Assembly (NCBI RefSeq): GCF_001940225.2
Contig: NZ_CP135164.1
Span: 2,356,001-2,420,000 of the forward strand
DNA length: 64,000 nucleotides
Source: Roseburia sp. 499
GTDB lineage: Bacteria; Bacillota; Clostridia; Lachnospirales; Lachnospiraceae
Direction: 5' to 3'
Positions 8,915 to 17,706 of this stretch are shown piece after piece. The position numbers were made by a program, and so were the translations under genes. The notes under the pieces are model-generated. The model searched no databases. It was given only the letters and a program-made list of their open reading frames with translations, and was not told the origin of the DNA. Every line of letters starts with the position of its first letter. The stretch's first letter is position 1.

Positions 8915-10213
8915 TTACTTGAACTCTCCGACTGACTCGGAGAAATGTATTTTCACGCCTGCTGCAATACCTGCTGTTTTTCCTACTTCAACAGGAATTT
9001 GTGTTCCATCCGCTTTTTCATAAGTCCAGTTTAATTTATCTTCATTGCGGATTCCCCATAATGCCGGATTCTTTGGATTCTGAACTACTTCTCCAACTAC
9101 TGTTTCCATATCAAAATCACTATAAATGTGATGATGTAACAGCTTACTGTTCTGATTTAGTACCACAGTATTCTTTCCAATCACAATCCTTGTTGGTACT
9201 TTCACTGTCTGCTGACAATTCCAACATGTATGTGCCACACCATTTGCTTCCAGACTTTCATCATAGAAAACACTTGCACCACAAGTGCATTTCATCAACC
9301 CACTCATCATATTTGCAAACAGGTTCATCCATTCAGGCTCTGTTACTCGCTTGCTTGGATTATTAAGTCCGACTGTAAAAGATTTGATAAACAGCTGACG
9401 TAACTGTTCCGGATATAACGGCCAATAAATATTGGCGTTATCATGGATTCCCGGTACTGGTCTATTTGTCTTATTATCCGGATCAAATATAAAAATAGGA
9501 TCAGTTCCATAGAGCTTTACTCTGGCTGCCATATCCATACACTTGATACTGGCTTCCTGCTTGCCTTCCAATGGGTGATTTACCATAAAGAGGTAAAACA
9601 GCAATACCGCTAATGAATATCTGTCTGTATCCCTTGATGGTCTCGCTTCACCTCTTACGATCTCAGGTGCCATAAATCCCGGTGTACCAAGAACTCCTCC
9701 CGGCTTGCTGTTGCCATATGATACATTATCATTGTCGCAAATCAAGACATCTCCGTTATCCGGATTAAAGAAAAGATTTCCAAATGAAATATCCTGATAC
9801 TTTGCCCCGGCAATATGTAGATTTCGATATCCTTTTGTAAGGTTAAATGCTGTCCTGCATATAACATAAAATGATGGATTTACACGATTCTTCATCAAAT
9901 CCACTATGCTCTTATAATTCTTTGGACGAAGCGGCATGATATATCCAAACAAGTTTCCCTGCGACGGAACAATTAGTTCCATCGGCCAGAGAAACGAACT
10001 ATCCGGTGCTCCCTTTGCAATAATCTCTTCCAATAATTTCTTCTGCCGTGCTGTAGCACTTCCCTTGAAATACCATTTCAACGCATAATGCTTTCCATCA
10101 CATTCCACATCATAGACTTCGCCTTGTCCACCGGCACCCAGAAGATTCACTACAGTATACTTATTTCCGCTTTCCGAAGTAAGTATTGTTCCGTTTTTTA
10201 ACTGTCCCTCCAT
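8915..10213 (-). CDS. Ser/Thr protein kinase with C-terminal zinc ribbon (TerY-P type)
   Basis: A 432-residue kinase. The glycine loop GAGGQGEVY is at 26-34, the ATP-anchoring lysine at K46 (ALKWY), the catalytic aspartate at D141 in KYQDISFGN, and the metal-binding aspartate lies in CDNDN instead of the standard DFG. GTPGFMAPEI marks the activation segment. YQD in place of HRD and DND in place of DFG deviate from textbook eukaryotic-type kinases; my recollection is that TerY-P kinases show similar deviations. A four-cysteine ribbon (CTCG...CWNC) occupies about 308-335. The start overlaps the stop of the PH-like gene (TAATG), so translation is coupled. It probably phosphorylates the VWA protein or other products of this island. 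Confidence 0.92.
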   Translation of the reverse strand: MEGQLKNGTILTSESGNKYTVVNLLGAGGQGEVYDVECDGKHYALKWYFKGSATARQKKLLEEIIAKGAPDSSFLWPMELIVPSQGNLFGYIMPLRPKNYKSIVDLMKNRVNPSFYVICRTAFNLTKGYRNLHIAGAKYQDISFGNLFFNPDNGDVLICDNDNVSYGNSKPGGVLGTPGFMAPEIVRGEARPSRDTDRYSLAVLLFYLFMVNHPLEGKQEASIKCMDMAARVKLYGTDPIFIFDPDNKTNRPVPGIHDNANIYWPLYPEQLRQLFIKSFTVGLNNPSKRVTEPEWMNLFANMMSGLMKCTCGASVFYDESLEANGVAHTCWNCQQTVKVPTRIVIGKNTVVLNQNSKLLHHHIYSDFDMETVVGEVVQNPKNPALWGIRNEDKLNWTYEKADGTQIPVEVGKTAGIAAGVKIHFSESVGEFK

Positions 10214-10719
10214 TATGGAATCTGCCTCCTTTGCTTCACAAGCTGTAATACTTCATATAATAGATTTCCATCATCAACATACATATTGTATGTTTTACTG
10301 CCAAACTGCAGTTCACAGGCATCTACATACGGAGTTACCGCTGTTAGATATCTATATGTTTTATCAAACCCCTTTTCAGAAGCTTGAAATACGATTCTCT
10401 GATTAGTCACATACAGGATTCCCCGATGCTGTACAAGCTCACCATGCTCAATAGGCTTCGCCACACCCACATTCCAACGATTGCCTTTTAACAATCCAGG
10501 TGTACTGTGTCCCACATGCCGGTATTGCTTTACTACCTTGATTTCAAGGTTGATTGCTTTATCAATATAATGGATCTTCTCACCACGCTTGAGAAATAAG
10601 CTGTCTGTATTCAATATCGGTAATCTTCCTGCACGAATCTCATTCTTAGCCGCTGTAGGAAGTATGGAATTTATCTTAGGTGGCTGATTATTGCCAAATA
10701 TTGCATCCAATAAGCCCAT
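10213..10719 (-). CDS. PH/GRAM-like domain protein
   Basis: A 168-residue protein whose C-terminal half (GILYVTNQRIVF, then a strand-rich region ending in a helix) looks like a bacterial PH or GRAM-type domain. The N-terminus has a short hydrophobic helix (MGLLDAIFG). Such domains bind lipids, peptides or other proteins; here it may place or sense a ligand for the kinase, to which it is translationally coupled by a TAATG overlap. The ATG at 10719 has AGGTGATATGT before it and sits about 20 bases after the -10 box of the palindrome-controlled promoter, so it appears to be the first gene of that operon. Confidence 0.7.
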   Translation of the reverse strand: MGLLDAIFGNNQPPKINSILPTAAKNEIRAGRLPILNTDSLFLKRGEKIHYIDKAINLEIKVVKQYRHVGHSTPGLLKGNRWNVGVAKPIEHGELVQHRGILYVTNQRIVFQASEKGFDKTYRYLTAVTPYVDACELQFGSKTYNMYVDDGNLLYEVLQLVKQRRQIP

Positions 10720-10739
10720 ACATATCACCTCTTTCCTGT

Positions 10740-10784
10740 ATTCTATCGTAATTTCATACTTTATGTGTCGCATCGCTGGCGACA
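10740..10784 (-). promoter_or_regulatory. palindrome-controlled promoter of the PH/kinase/VWA/PP2C operon (copy 1)
   Basis: On the minus strand the 19-bp palindrome TGTCGCCAGCGATGCGACA (10784 to 10766) is followed after 20 bases by a TAGAAT -10 box (10745 to 10740). The operon's first ATG is at 10719. No -35 hexamer is visible. The palindrome is centred near -42, where class II activators bind. The same palindrome with nearly the same spacing occurs at 31431-31449 and 34904-34922. Confidence 0.6.
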
Positions 10785-11852
10785 TTACACCAGCTGGTAC
10801 TTAATCTTATTCTTCCTGCAATACTGCTCAGCAAATGAGCCAAATGAACATTGCACGATAAACATCTCATCCGTTCCCGTAAAAGCATCCTGTCCGATTT
10901 GCTGTACACTGTCCGGAATCACAATAAAGTCAAGACTGGAGCAGCCGAAAAATGCTCGTTCACCAATCGCATTTAGACTTTCATGCAGCTCCACCTTCTT
11001 CAATCCACTACAATTCATAAACATCCGATCAGTTATCCTTGCAATATTATCCGGTATCTTAATATGCTCCAGCGATTGGCACTCTGCCAATAAATCATCA
11101 CCTATCCAAAATACACTCTTTGGAATATCCAGTGTCCGTAAACCTGTTCCTTTAAAGGCTGCATCTCCGATTGTCTTAAGCAGTATCGGCAAGGAGATTG
11201 ATTTTAAGCTGTTACAATTCTCAAATGCTGAGTTTTCAATCTCTTCTACGCTGACTGGCAATACCACCTGATGTAATTTCTCACAATCAGAAAAAGCATT
11301 TAAACCTATGTATTTAAAGCCTTCCGTCAGAATTGCCTCTTCTATGGAAGATTTGCTAAAACTGTTATCCGCAATCTCTATAACATTTTCATTGCCAGAC
11401 CTATTTTGAAATATAATCGTCTGGTTCTTATCTCCACGGAATCCGGTTACAGCCAGTCCGTTGCCTCTGCGACTTTTTTCATATACAAATAAATCTCCAT
11501 ATGATTTTCCCGAAGATGACTTATTATCTTTTATCGCCGGACCACCACCCTGCTTCTGCACTGATATGTCACAGGCTTTTCCCAATACTTTATTACCATA
11601 ACAAGAACACCATACTGACACAATCCAATCTGCATTCACTCTGCTGATGCCATAGTCATCCATCAACTGCTTCACATACCGGAAAGCAAATGTATTATTG
11701 AGCAGATTCGCCTTCTGAATATCCTGTGCAATTCCCATGTTGTATGCCATAAGAATCAGATTGATATTCTTTGCCTCTTCCGGAAATATATCTTTTACCA
11801 ATGCAGTAAACTGTCGCTTATCATCTATTGAATTTTCATACTGTCGAAGCAT
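10785..11852 (-). CDS. leucine-rich repeat (BspA-like) protein with shared N-terminal helical domain
   Basis: A 355-residue protein. Residues 1-95 form the helical domain shared with the helicase and macro proteins (conserved AL..D..P, N......G[IL], then YGIS..A..IVSVW). From about 170 to the C-terminus there are at least seven LRR_5/BspA-type repeats of about 23 residues with the pattern I..xAF..C..L..V.LP..V..I. These repeats normally mediate protein-protein contacts. No signal peptide is seen, so it is probably cytoplasmic and may be a sensor. The first ATG is 11852; an in-frame ATT at 11876 lies nearer the AAGGTGATGAGG sequence and could be the real start. Its stop abuts the copy-1 palindrome. 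Confidence 0.75.
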   Translation of the reverse strand: MLRQYENSIDDKRQFTALVKDIFPEEAKNINLILMAYNMGIAQDIQKANLLNNTFAFRYVKQLMDDYGISRVNADWIVSVWCSCYGNKVLGKACDISVQKQGGGPAIKDNKSSSGKSYGDLFVYEKSRRGNGLAVTGFRGDKNQTIIFQNRSGNENVIEIADNSFSKSSIEEAILTEGFKYIGLNAFSDCEKLHQVVLPVSVEEIENSAFENCNSLKSISLPILLKTIGDAAFKGTGLRTLDIPKSVFWIGDDLLAECQSLEHIKIPDNIARITDRMFMNCSGLKKVELHESLNAIGERAFFGCSSLDFIVIPDSVQQIGQDAFTGTDEMFIVQCSFGSFAEQYCRKNKIKYQLV

Positions 11853-11882
11853 TGCTTCAAAATCCTGCTCAAAAATACCTCA

Positions 11883-12182
11883 TCACCTTCTTTTTTTTCC
11901 ATATGCATGTTTATTATCACTCCAAAACGAATGATACTTCATTTCTTCAATCTTAGACTCCAATGCTATTGCATCATTTATTCTCTTTTCTTTCAGCACA
12001 TTTTGACAATTTGGATCATCCTTAATAAGTACATCCCATACTTTCCTACCATCAATCTGATACGCACCATATAACTTTTTTTGAGTAATAAGACACTGCT
12101 CCTTTATTATCTTTGAAATAAGATATTTGCTCTTCTTACTTCCCGCAATTTTCACAGCGCAAGTCCATTCTTCAAGGTTCAT
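11883..12182 (-). CDS. hypothetical 99-residue basic protein
   Basis: A small lysine-rich protein with no recognised domain. A single tryptophan-containing N-terminal stretch precedes a region rich in Lys and Ile, and the last ten residues are strongly basic (GKKRR), which could bind nucleic acid. It starts 2 bases after the brxL stop codon and has GGGAG upstream, so it is co-transcribed with the BREX genes. Its place between brxL and the LRR gene puts it at the junction of the BREX part and the signalling part of the island. Confidence 0.55.
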   Translation of the reverse strand: MNLEEWTCAVKIAGSKKSKYLISKIIKEQCLITQKKLYGAYQIDGRKVWDVLIKDDPNCQNVLKEKRINDAIALESKIEEMKYHSFWSDNKHAYGKKRR

Positions 12183-12184
12183 AA

Positions 12185-14266
12185 TTATTCAACTCCCAGT
12201 GCCTTATATACTGCTTCTTCCGGAGAAGAATAAAATATCAGACTGAACGCTCCAACTAAGTCAGATGGTACAGTTCCAAGATCTGCTGCCGATGTGATTG
12301 GAAGCAGAACTTTTTTTGCTCCACTATCAAGGCATACCTGTAATGTACTTGCTAAATCTTCTACCTTAATAAGTGTTCCACCAATACTAATCTCACCAAG
12401 TACTGCAAGACTGCTAATTGGAGGCTTACTAAGTGCTGCCGATGAAATAGCAATCAGTGTAGGAAGTGCGAGATTTCCTGTCATTCCAAGTCCCTGCATA
12501 TCCTGATAATTGATGATGTAATCCTTAGTTGTTGTACTGATATTTCCAGATATTGCATTGCCGTTTGCCTTCAGATAATTAAATGCTGTATTGGTTGCTT
12601 CCTTCGGCTCTTTTCCGGAACCAATACCTGTGCAAGTCAGCTTTCCATTTCCCGGCATCATCTGTGTTTCCAGACGATAGCAGCCTATCATTCCAGTCTT
12701 TGACTTTGATACTGTATATAAGCATCCCGGCTTGCCCATACCTTCAGGAATCATCTTTCCGCCGCCCTGCTCCGGTACGGATACAAAATGCTCATCAAAA
12801 CTATCATTGTCTATGTATGAGAAGTTCACATCATAGAACTCCATTCCACCAATCTTCTTAAGCTGTTCTTTTACTCGTCTACGAAGTTCAAGTGAAATAT
12901 CCATGATCTCTGCAACTTCTTCCTTGCTGACTTCTCCATCCGGATAAATCAATTTGATAAATCCGGAAATCAGCTTACGAACCGCAATTGCATCTCTCTG
13001 ATTTAAATTATTTCCTAATTTGAAATACTTCTCTGCTATATTGCTGTAATTATCCTTACGAAGTTCACGCATGAACTCTGATAGATAATCTGTGATAAAT
13101 CCATAATCATTTGTAAATGAATCCGGTCTATACTTAGGAATCTCCCATCCCGGTATATATGCATGGAAACGGTCAAGGAAAGCAGTATCCGTACCCATTT
13201 CAGGAGGAAATGGATCAAACAGGCTTGATGTCTTCTGCAAAGTCTCCACACTCTGATTGATATTACCTACAAAGACCATAGATGCCTTTGCCTGTATCTC
13301 AGCCTTGCCACGGGAAAATGCACCTGATGCCATGTATCCCTTCATAATCTGGATACCATCTTTATCCTTAAACTTGATACCAGCAACCTCGTCAAATGCT
13401 ACAACATCCCACATTCCGACAAGACCTACTGTATTGTTAGACATGTTATAAAACAGATTTGCAACTGTAGTCTGTCCTCCGGCAACAAGGATACTGTTTG
13501 GAGAAATCTGCTCATATATGTATGATTTACCTGTAGAACGAGGTCCTAATTCACACATATTAAAGTTGTTCTCAACAAGTGGAATCATACGGGCAATCAA
13601 TAACCATTTAGCTCTGTCAGAAAGCTTGTCCGGTTCCATACCAGTAGAACGAAGTAGAATATCCATCCACTCTTCCTTTGTAAATGCCTTACGACCATTC
13701 TTTACCTCATCCATATCCACATGTGGCATCTGAATCGGTGTCAGCTTTCTGATGCGGATAGGCTGTGTATTCTTCTTATCTTCTTCAATAAACTCATAGT
13801 CAAGCTGAAGAATACACCAGATACCTCCACAAAGCAGGCGGTCATAATCCTTCACATAGTCAGCACTGATAGGAATATTCTTAATGCCGAGGTTAGAGAA
13901 GGTTGCCTCGTACCGGTCTTCCTTTGTATTAAGAACTACTGTAATCCTGTCAATAACTGTATAGCTTCCTCTCTCTCGAAGAAGTGACAATATCTTCTGT
14001 GCTTCATCCGGGCGAACATAGTTATCACGCAGAATACGCTTAACATTGTCTACTCCCTCATCAATAATCTCTGGATCATCAGAATTACAATACTGACCGA
14101 GAAGATATTCCAGTACATATACCGGAACATTTGCCCCTTCACGGATTGACTTTGTTAAATCCTTACGAACAATACGACCATCATAATATTGGCGGAGCTT
14201 TTGCTTTATGATTTCTCGTCTATCGTCTGTTTCTGATACACTATTGTATTCATTTATCTCATTCAT
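12185..14266 (-). CDS. brxL: BREX protein BrxL, Lon-like AAA+ protein
   Basis: BrxL of type I BREX, about 693 residues. The AAA+ core has a Walker A GPRSTGKSY near residue 242 and downstream VAFDEVAG. The C-terminal 110 residues match the Lon-protease-like fold (ALPTLIAISSAAL, GEISIGG). The usual GPSAG serine motif reads GMTGN here, and I do not see the lysine partner, so protease activity is doubtful. BrxL is a DNA-binding ring ATPase needed for defence in several type I systems. The ATG at 14266 has GGAG upstream; the ATG at 14281 has none. It lies downstream of pglZ, the normal position. Confidence 0.92.
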   Translation of the reverse strand: MNEINEYNSVSETDDRREIIKQKLRQYYDGRIVRKDLTKSIREGANVPVYVLEYLLGQYCNSDDPEIIDEGVDNVKRILRDNYVRPDEAQKILSLLRERGSYTVIDRITVVLNTKEDRYEATFSNLGIKNIPISADYVKDYDRLLCGGIWCILQLDYEFIEEDKKNTQPIRIRKLTPIQMPHVDMDEVKNGRKAFTKEEWMDILLRSTGMEPDKLSDRAKWLLIARMIPLVENNFNMCELGPRSTGKSYIYEQISPNSILVAGGQTTVANLFYNMSNNTVGLVGMWDVVAFDEVAGIKFKDKDGIQIMKGYMASGAFSRGKAEIQAKASMVFVGNINQSVETLQKTSSLFDPFPPEMGTDTAFLDRFHAYIPGWEIPKYRPDSFTNDYGFITDYLSEFMRELRKDNYSNIAEKYFKLGNNLNQRDAIAVRKLISGFIKLIYPDGEVSKEEVAEIMDISLELRRRVKEQLKKIGGMEFYDVNFSYIDNDSFDEHFVSVPEQGGGKMIPEGMGKPGCLYTVSKSKTGMIGCYRLETQMMPGNGKLTCTGIGSGKEPKEATNTAFNYLKANGNAISGNISTTTKDYIINYQDMQGLGMTGNLALPTLIAISSAALSKPPISSLAVLGEISIGGTLIKVEDLASTLQVCLDSGAKKVLLPITSAADLGTVPSDLVGAFSLIFYSSPEEAVYKALGVE

Positions 14267-14286
14267 GCTAATTTTCTCCATAACGT

Positions 14287-14427
14287 TTAATTTGTACCTT
14301 GAGATTTCTTCTTATTATTGTCATTACCATGATACTCATAGGTTCTTCTTACAGTTGGAATCTCTTTTGGCTTAATATCCTTTATCGGGTTTTGTTTCAC
14401 TTCATTATTTTTCTTTTCTTCTCCCAT
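14287..14427 (-). CDS. small charged protein of 46 residues inside the BREX operon
   Basis: A short reading frame with a good ribosome binding site (AAAGGAGAG, 10 bases before the ATG at 14427). The product is very rich in Lys, Asn and Glu with a KPKEIPTVRRTYEYHG centre and no hydrophobic segment, so it is probably disordered or a nucleic-acid-binding peptide. It fills the gap between the membrane-protein gene and brxL. I do not recognise it. Its clean spacing and start signal argue that it is translated. Confidence 0.55.
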   Translation of the reverse strand: MGEEKKNNEVKQNPIKDIKPKEIPTVRRTYEYHGNDNNKKKSQGTN

Positions 14428-14443
14428 AAAATAAATCTCTCCT

Positions 14444-14965
14444 TTACATTTTAACTATTGCTACCAAAAACCAAATTAACATTAACGCCAATGCTATATA
14501 AAACCATCTCATTGACCATCTAATTAACACAACCTTATTATCATTGACTCTTGATAAATCTTTTTCTACTTTTCCAACCATATCTATCCACTGAATATTT
14601 CTTTGAGCCTCGCTTAACGAATCCTCATAATTTTCAACAACAAATTCCTTTAAAACTTCTATGTGTGGAAAATCTTGCCTCTCATATCTTTTTTGAGCCA
14701 AGGTTGCCAATACTAAACTAACCACCAATGCAATTGTTATGGTTGAAAAAACAATCAACAAAAAAGCATATGACCAGGGTTCTCTATATTCTACAGCAAT
14801 AGCTGCAACCATAAACAGTGCCGCTGATGTAAACGAAAAGGCTGTTTGCATTTGCGAGGCTTGATTAATTAACGAATCTTCTCTTCGCAATTCATCTTCA
14901 TATTTTAATAATGCAAGTTCCTTAATATGTGCTGTTATATCCCTCTGTATTTTATTTTCTTTCAT
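14444..14965 (-). CDS. membrane protein with two central and one C-terminal helix
   Basis: A protein of 173 residues. An N-terminal charged helix is followed by two adjacent membrane segments (about 38-58 and 66-88), a helical cytoplasmic region of about 60 residues, and a third membrane segment at the C-terminus (about 150-171). This layout resembles the two-helix membrane effectors (SLATT/Pycsar-like) found with defence systems, but I cannot show homology. I chose the ATG at 14965, 9 bases after AAGGTG; the two earlier candidates have no usable spacing. It lies between pglZ and brxL, a place where BREX loci often carry extra genes. Confidence 0.65.
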   Translation of the reverse strand: MKENKIQRDITAHIKELALLKYEDELRREDSLINQASQMQTAFSFTSAALFMVAAIAVEYREPWSYAFLLIVFSTITIALVVSLVLATLAQKRYERQDFPHIEVLKEFVVENYEDSLSEAQRNIQWIDMVGKVEKDLSRVNDNKVVLIRWSMRWFYIALALMLIWFLVAIVKM

Positions 14966-14978
14966 ATACTGCATCACC

Positions 14979-17522
14979 TTAAAATCCAAAATCATCAACA
15001 AATGCAATATCAATCATAAACCCATACTGCTGCAAGATATTCTTCTCATCATTTGCATCCGCCAACACAAGATAATACTTGTCTCCATACTTATATTCTC
15101 TTGACTTCAAAGTAAACTTCTCATGGAATGTTCTCTTCTCCGGTGCATCTTCCCTACTATTGGCAATCATAGGCACATCAAATGAGATTTTTTCGCCATC
15201 TTCCGTAGTAAAGTAAGCCACAATACTTCTTGCTTTCATTGTGTCTGTGACTTTCTCTGTCTGAATGAAATCAAAATATGTGATAAGGTTTGTCACCTTA
15301 CGGGTAACAGATGTAAGGACAACATCCACATAATCGTATGCCACACCTCTGGTATTCGTTGTAAGTTCAATGACTGGAATCATCATCTCCTGCAGGGATG
15401 TACCACCATGTACATAGTTCTGTCCACCTCCGGCAACCCTGAAAATATCTGCTCCTACTGGAGTATCTATATAAAGTTTATTGAAATATGCCATTGTTCT
15501 TGCCATGATTCCCTGCTCATTTACTGCATCTTCTGTAATAAGGAATCTCTTGTTTGTGTAAAGGCATTTGTCCTTTGGATATGTAACTTTATCAAACTCC
15601 TGTAATCTGTCTCTCTTATACAAAAAGCCATGATCCGCAGTAATGAAAAACTTTGCCGCTGATACATCGCCAATTAACTGTTTTATTAAATCATAAATCT
15701 CTGAAATTGCTTCTCTGCATGCATTAAACACTTCATTTTCACTAGCTGGCTTGTCCCCTCTAGCATCAACTTGATTATGATACACATATACAATATTTTT
15801 ATTTTGAAGCAATTCTTTGGCTCTGTCTCTTTTTCTAAATATCTCATCGAATGAAACCGCAATATTTCTTTCATTATAAGATTTCAGAATCTTATCCTTT
15901 TGCTCCATACTTGCACATGCTTGTCCATCAACAGTCACATTCAAGTTGCCATCCACCTGCATCTCTTTATGTGGAAGCAGACTTGCCATTCCAACCGAGG
16001 TCACAGAAGGCAGACAGCTAAGCATACACTCCATCTTTGGTGTACACTTCTCGTCTAATTCCAATCTGCTGAAAAGTTCCTTTGCACACTCATATCGGAA
16101 AGCATCAGAAATAATCACAATAACCCTCTGCTTTCCATCGTAGCCTCTAAGATAATGCTTATAGAAATCTTCCTGCTTAGGCAGATCTGTAGCATTCATT
16201 ACCTCATTTGTAAAATTTTCATTCCACTTCGGTGTTATCTTCTGCAAATATGTATTCGCATAGATATTCTCTACTCTCTGTCTTACATCAGAGAATTTAC
16301 TGTTATCTTCAATCTGGTCATATGCATAATAAAACCATCTATAATATGAATCTATCAAATAAGACTCTTTCTGATAATTTGTAACCAATGTCTTAATATC
16401 ACATGAAAATTCCATAAGTGATACAGACTTCATCATCAAATACGCATACTTGATAGTCGTATATTCATTCTTGTATCTTTCGCTATAATGATATGCCTTG
16501 GACATTCTCTGGTCAGCTACCTGAGCAATATTAAGTCCATCAATCTGTGCATCTAAAATCTCATCATTTAACTGCTCCAATGCCCAATCAATAATAATGT
16601 CATCTAACCCTGCAAAAGCATCACATGCAAAAATATCAGACATCTGGAGAGAACTGTCTTTTTTCTTCTCCACGTCTTTCTTTAATCCATCCTGTATTCT
16701 TGTTACAAAACGTAATGACTTATCTATTCTTTCTACCAGTTTGTCATAGGCATCCTGATAATTTACATTGTCCATGATATTACGGATAAAGACTACAACA
16801 TCATTGCGTTTCTTAAGAATATAGGACCTCATTGCTTCCGGTACAGTAGCTTTTAATGTAGATGATGCATATGTTAATATCATACAAGCAGACAAATCAT
16901 CTATATTCGGCTTTTCAGATTTATATCCAAAGAATTTTTCGCAAAGTTCCCAGAACTTGTCGGTCAATCCATTATCATCCAATGCCTTAAAATACTTCTC
17001 ATTGTCACCGAGCATCATCTTCTTAACTACTTCCTCAAAATTTGGAGTCTTTACATCCGTGAGTACAGCAATCAAACCAATATCAATTGTCTGAGCATTG
17101 TAATGATCAATTCCAAGTTCCTTGAACTTCTCAATACGATGTTTATTTTTCCAGAAATTAGCATACTGTGATAAATGCTCCTTAAAACGATTATCAATGC
17201 CAATCTCCTGAGACATCTGCGATACCCTGTCTGTATAATAAGGTGTTGAATAATAATACATATCTGCAAGCGGATTCTCTGCATCACTTGGCTTTGCAAA
17301 GGCTGCATAGACAAGATATTTGCTCTCTTTGTTCTCTTCGTTTAATAAATACTTTGAATAGAGCCAGTTTGTACCATCAAGAATATGCAGCTTTACATCA
17401 CCAAGCTGCAGTTCCGATACCTCATCCTCGTATTCACCTTTATCATCAAACCAGAATATGATTCTTGTCTCTGACTTGGCAAATTCTGTATTTAATTGAT
17501 CCTGTATGTTCTGTAAATCCAT
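14979..17522 (-). CDS. pglZ: BREX protein PglZ, alkaline-phosphatase-like
   Basis: An 847-residue PglZ of type I BREX. The alkaline phosphatase superfamily core is visible: SDAFRYE near residue 471 (metal and nucleophile region) and TADHGF near 627 with a following H-containing strand. PglZ is a core BREX component that probably acts as a metal-dependent phosphatase or nuclease within the BREX complex. AGAAGGTGAAAT precedes the ATG. The length fits the type I family. It follows the AlbA_2-type gene after a 184-base gap filled with short repeats, so it may have its own control. Confidence 0.93.
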   Translation of the reverse strand: MDLQNIQDQLNTEFAKSETRIIFWFDDKGEYEDEVSELQLGDVKLHILDGTNWLYSKYLLNEENKESKYLVYAAFAKPSDAENPLADMYYYSTPYYTDRVSQMSQEIGIDNRFKEHLSQYANFWKNKHRIEKFKELGIDHYNAQTIDIGLIAVLTDVKTPNFEEVVKKMMLGDNEKYFKALDDNGLTDKFWELCEKFFGYKSEKPNIDDLSACMILTYASSTLKATVPEAMRSYILKKRNDVVVFIRNIMDNVNYQDAYDKLVERIDKSLRFVTRIQDGLKKDVEKKKDSSLQMSDIFACDAFAGLDDIIIDWALEQLNDEILDAQIDGLNIAQVADQRMSKAYHYSERYKNEYTTIKYAYLMMKSVSLMEFSCDIKTLVTNYQKESYLIDSYYRWFYYAYDQIEDNSKFSDVRQRVENIYANTYLQKITPKWNENFTNEVMNATDLPKQEDFYKHYLRGYDGKQRVIVIISDAFRYECAKELFSRLELDEKCTPKMECMLSCLPSVTSVGMASLLPHKEMQVDGNLNVTVDGQACASMEQKDKILKSYNERNIAVSFDEIFRKRDRAKELLQNKNIVYVYHNQVDARGDKPASENEVFNACREAISEIYDLIKQLIGDVSAAKFFITADHGFLYKRDRLQEFDKVTYPKDKCLYTNKRFLITEDAVNEQGIMARTMAYFNKLYIDTPVGADIFRVAGGGQNYVHGGTSLQEMMIPVIELTTNTRGVAYDYVDVVLTSVTRKVTNLITYFDFIQTEKVTDTMKARSIVAYFTTEDGEKISFDVPMIANSREDAPEKRTFHEKFTLKSREYKYGDKYYLVLADANDEKNILQQYGFMIDIAFVDDFGF

Positions 17523-17590
17523 ATTTCACCTTCTAATCCATTTGTGCAGTTAGTCTTTGCATAAATATTTTTATTCAGCCTATGCTAATA

Positions 17591-17688
17591 AGTGTCCGAT
17601 AAATGGCCACTATCGGTCACTTATCGAACACTTTGTATCCGATAGTCCAAAAAGTGTCCGATAGTGTTCAATAAAGTGTTCAATAAAT
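17591..17688. repeat. cluster of about seven 11-bp AGTGTYCRATA-type repeats in both orientations
   Basis: The intergenic gap between pglZ and the AlbA_2-type gene holds repeated degenerate units: AGTGTCCGATAA, AGTGACCGATAGTG (reverse), AAAGTGTTCGATAAGTG (reverse), GTATCCGATAGT, AAAGTGTCCGATAGTG and two GTGTTCAATAAA units. Several form overlapping palindromes. They could be binding sites for the winged-helix end of the adjacent regulator-like protein, or the remnant of a repetitive coding tail (DKVSDK-type) common in that family. The rest of the gap is AT-rich with nothing else evident. Confidence 0.6.
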
Positions 17689-17706
17689 CGTAAGGCAACC
17701 TCTAAA

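Noticed and set aside
17523..17706. Repeat cluster as a CRISPR array
   Set aside because: The units are about 11 bp, degenerate, in both orientations and without uniform spacers; no cas gene is present.
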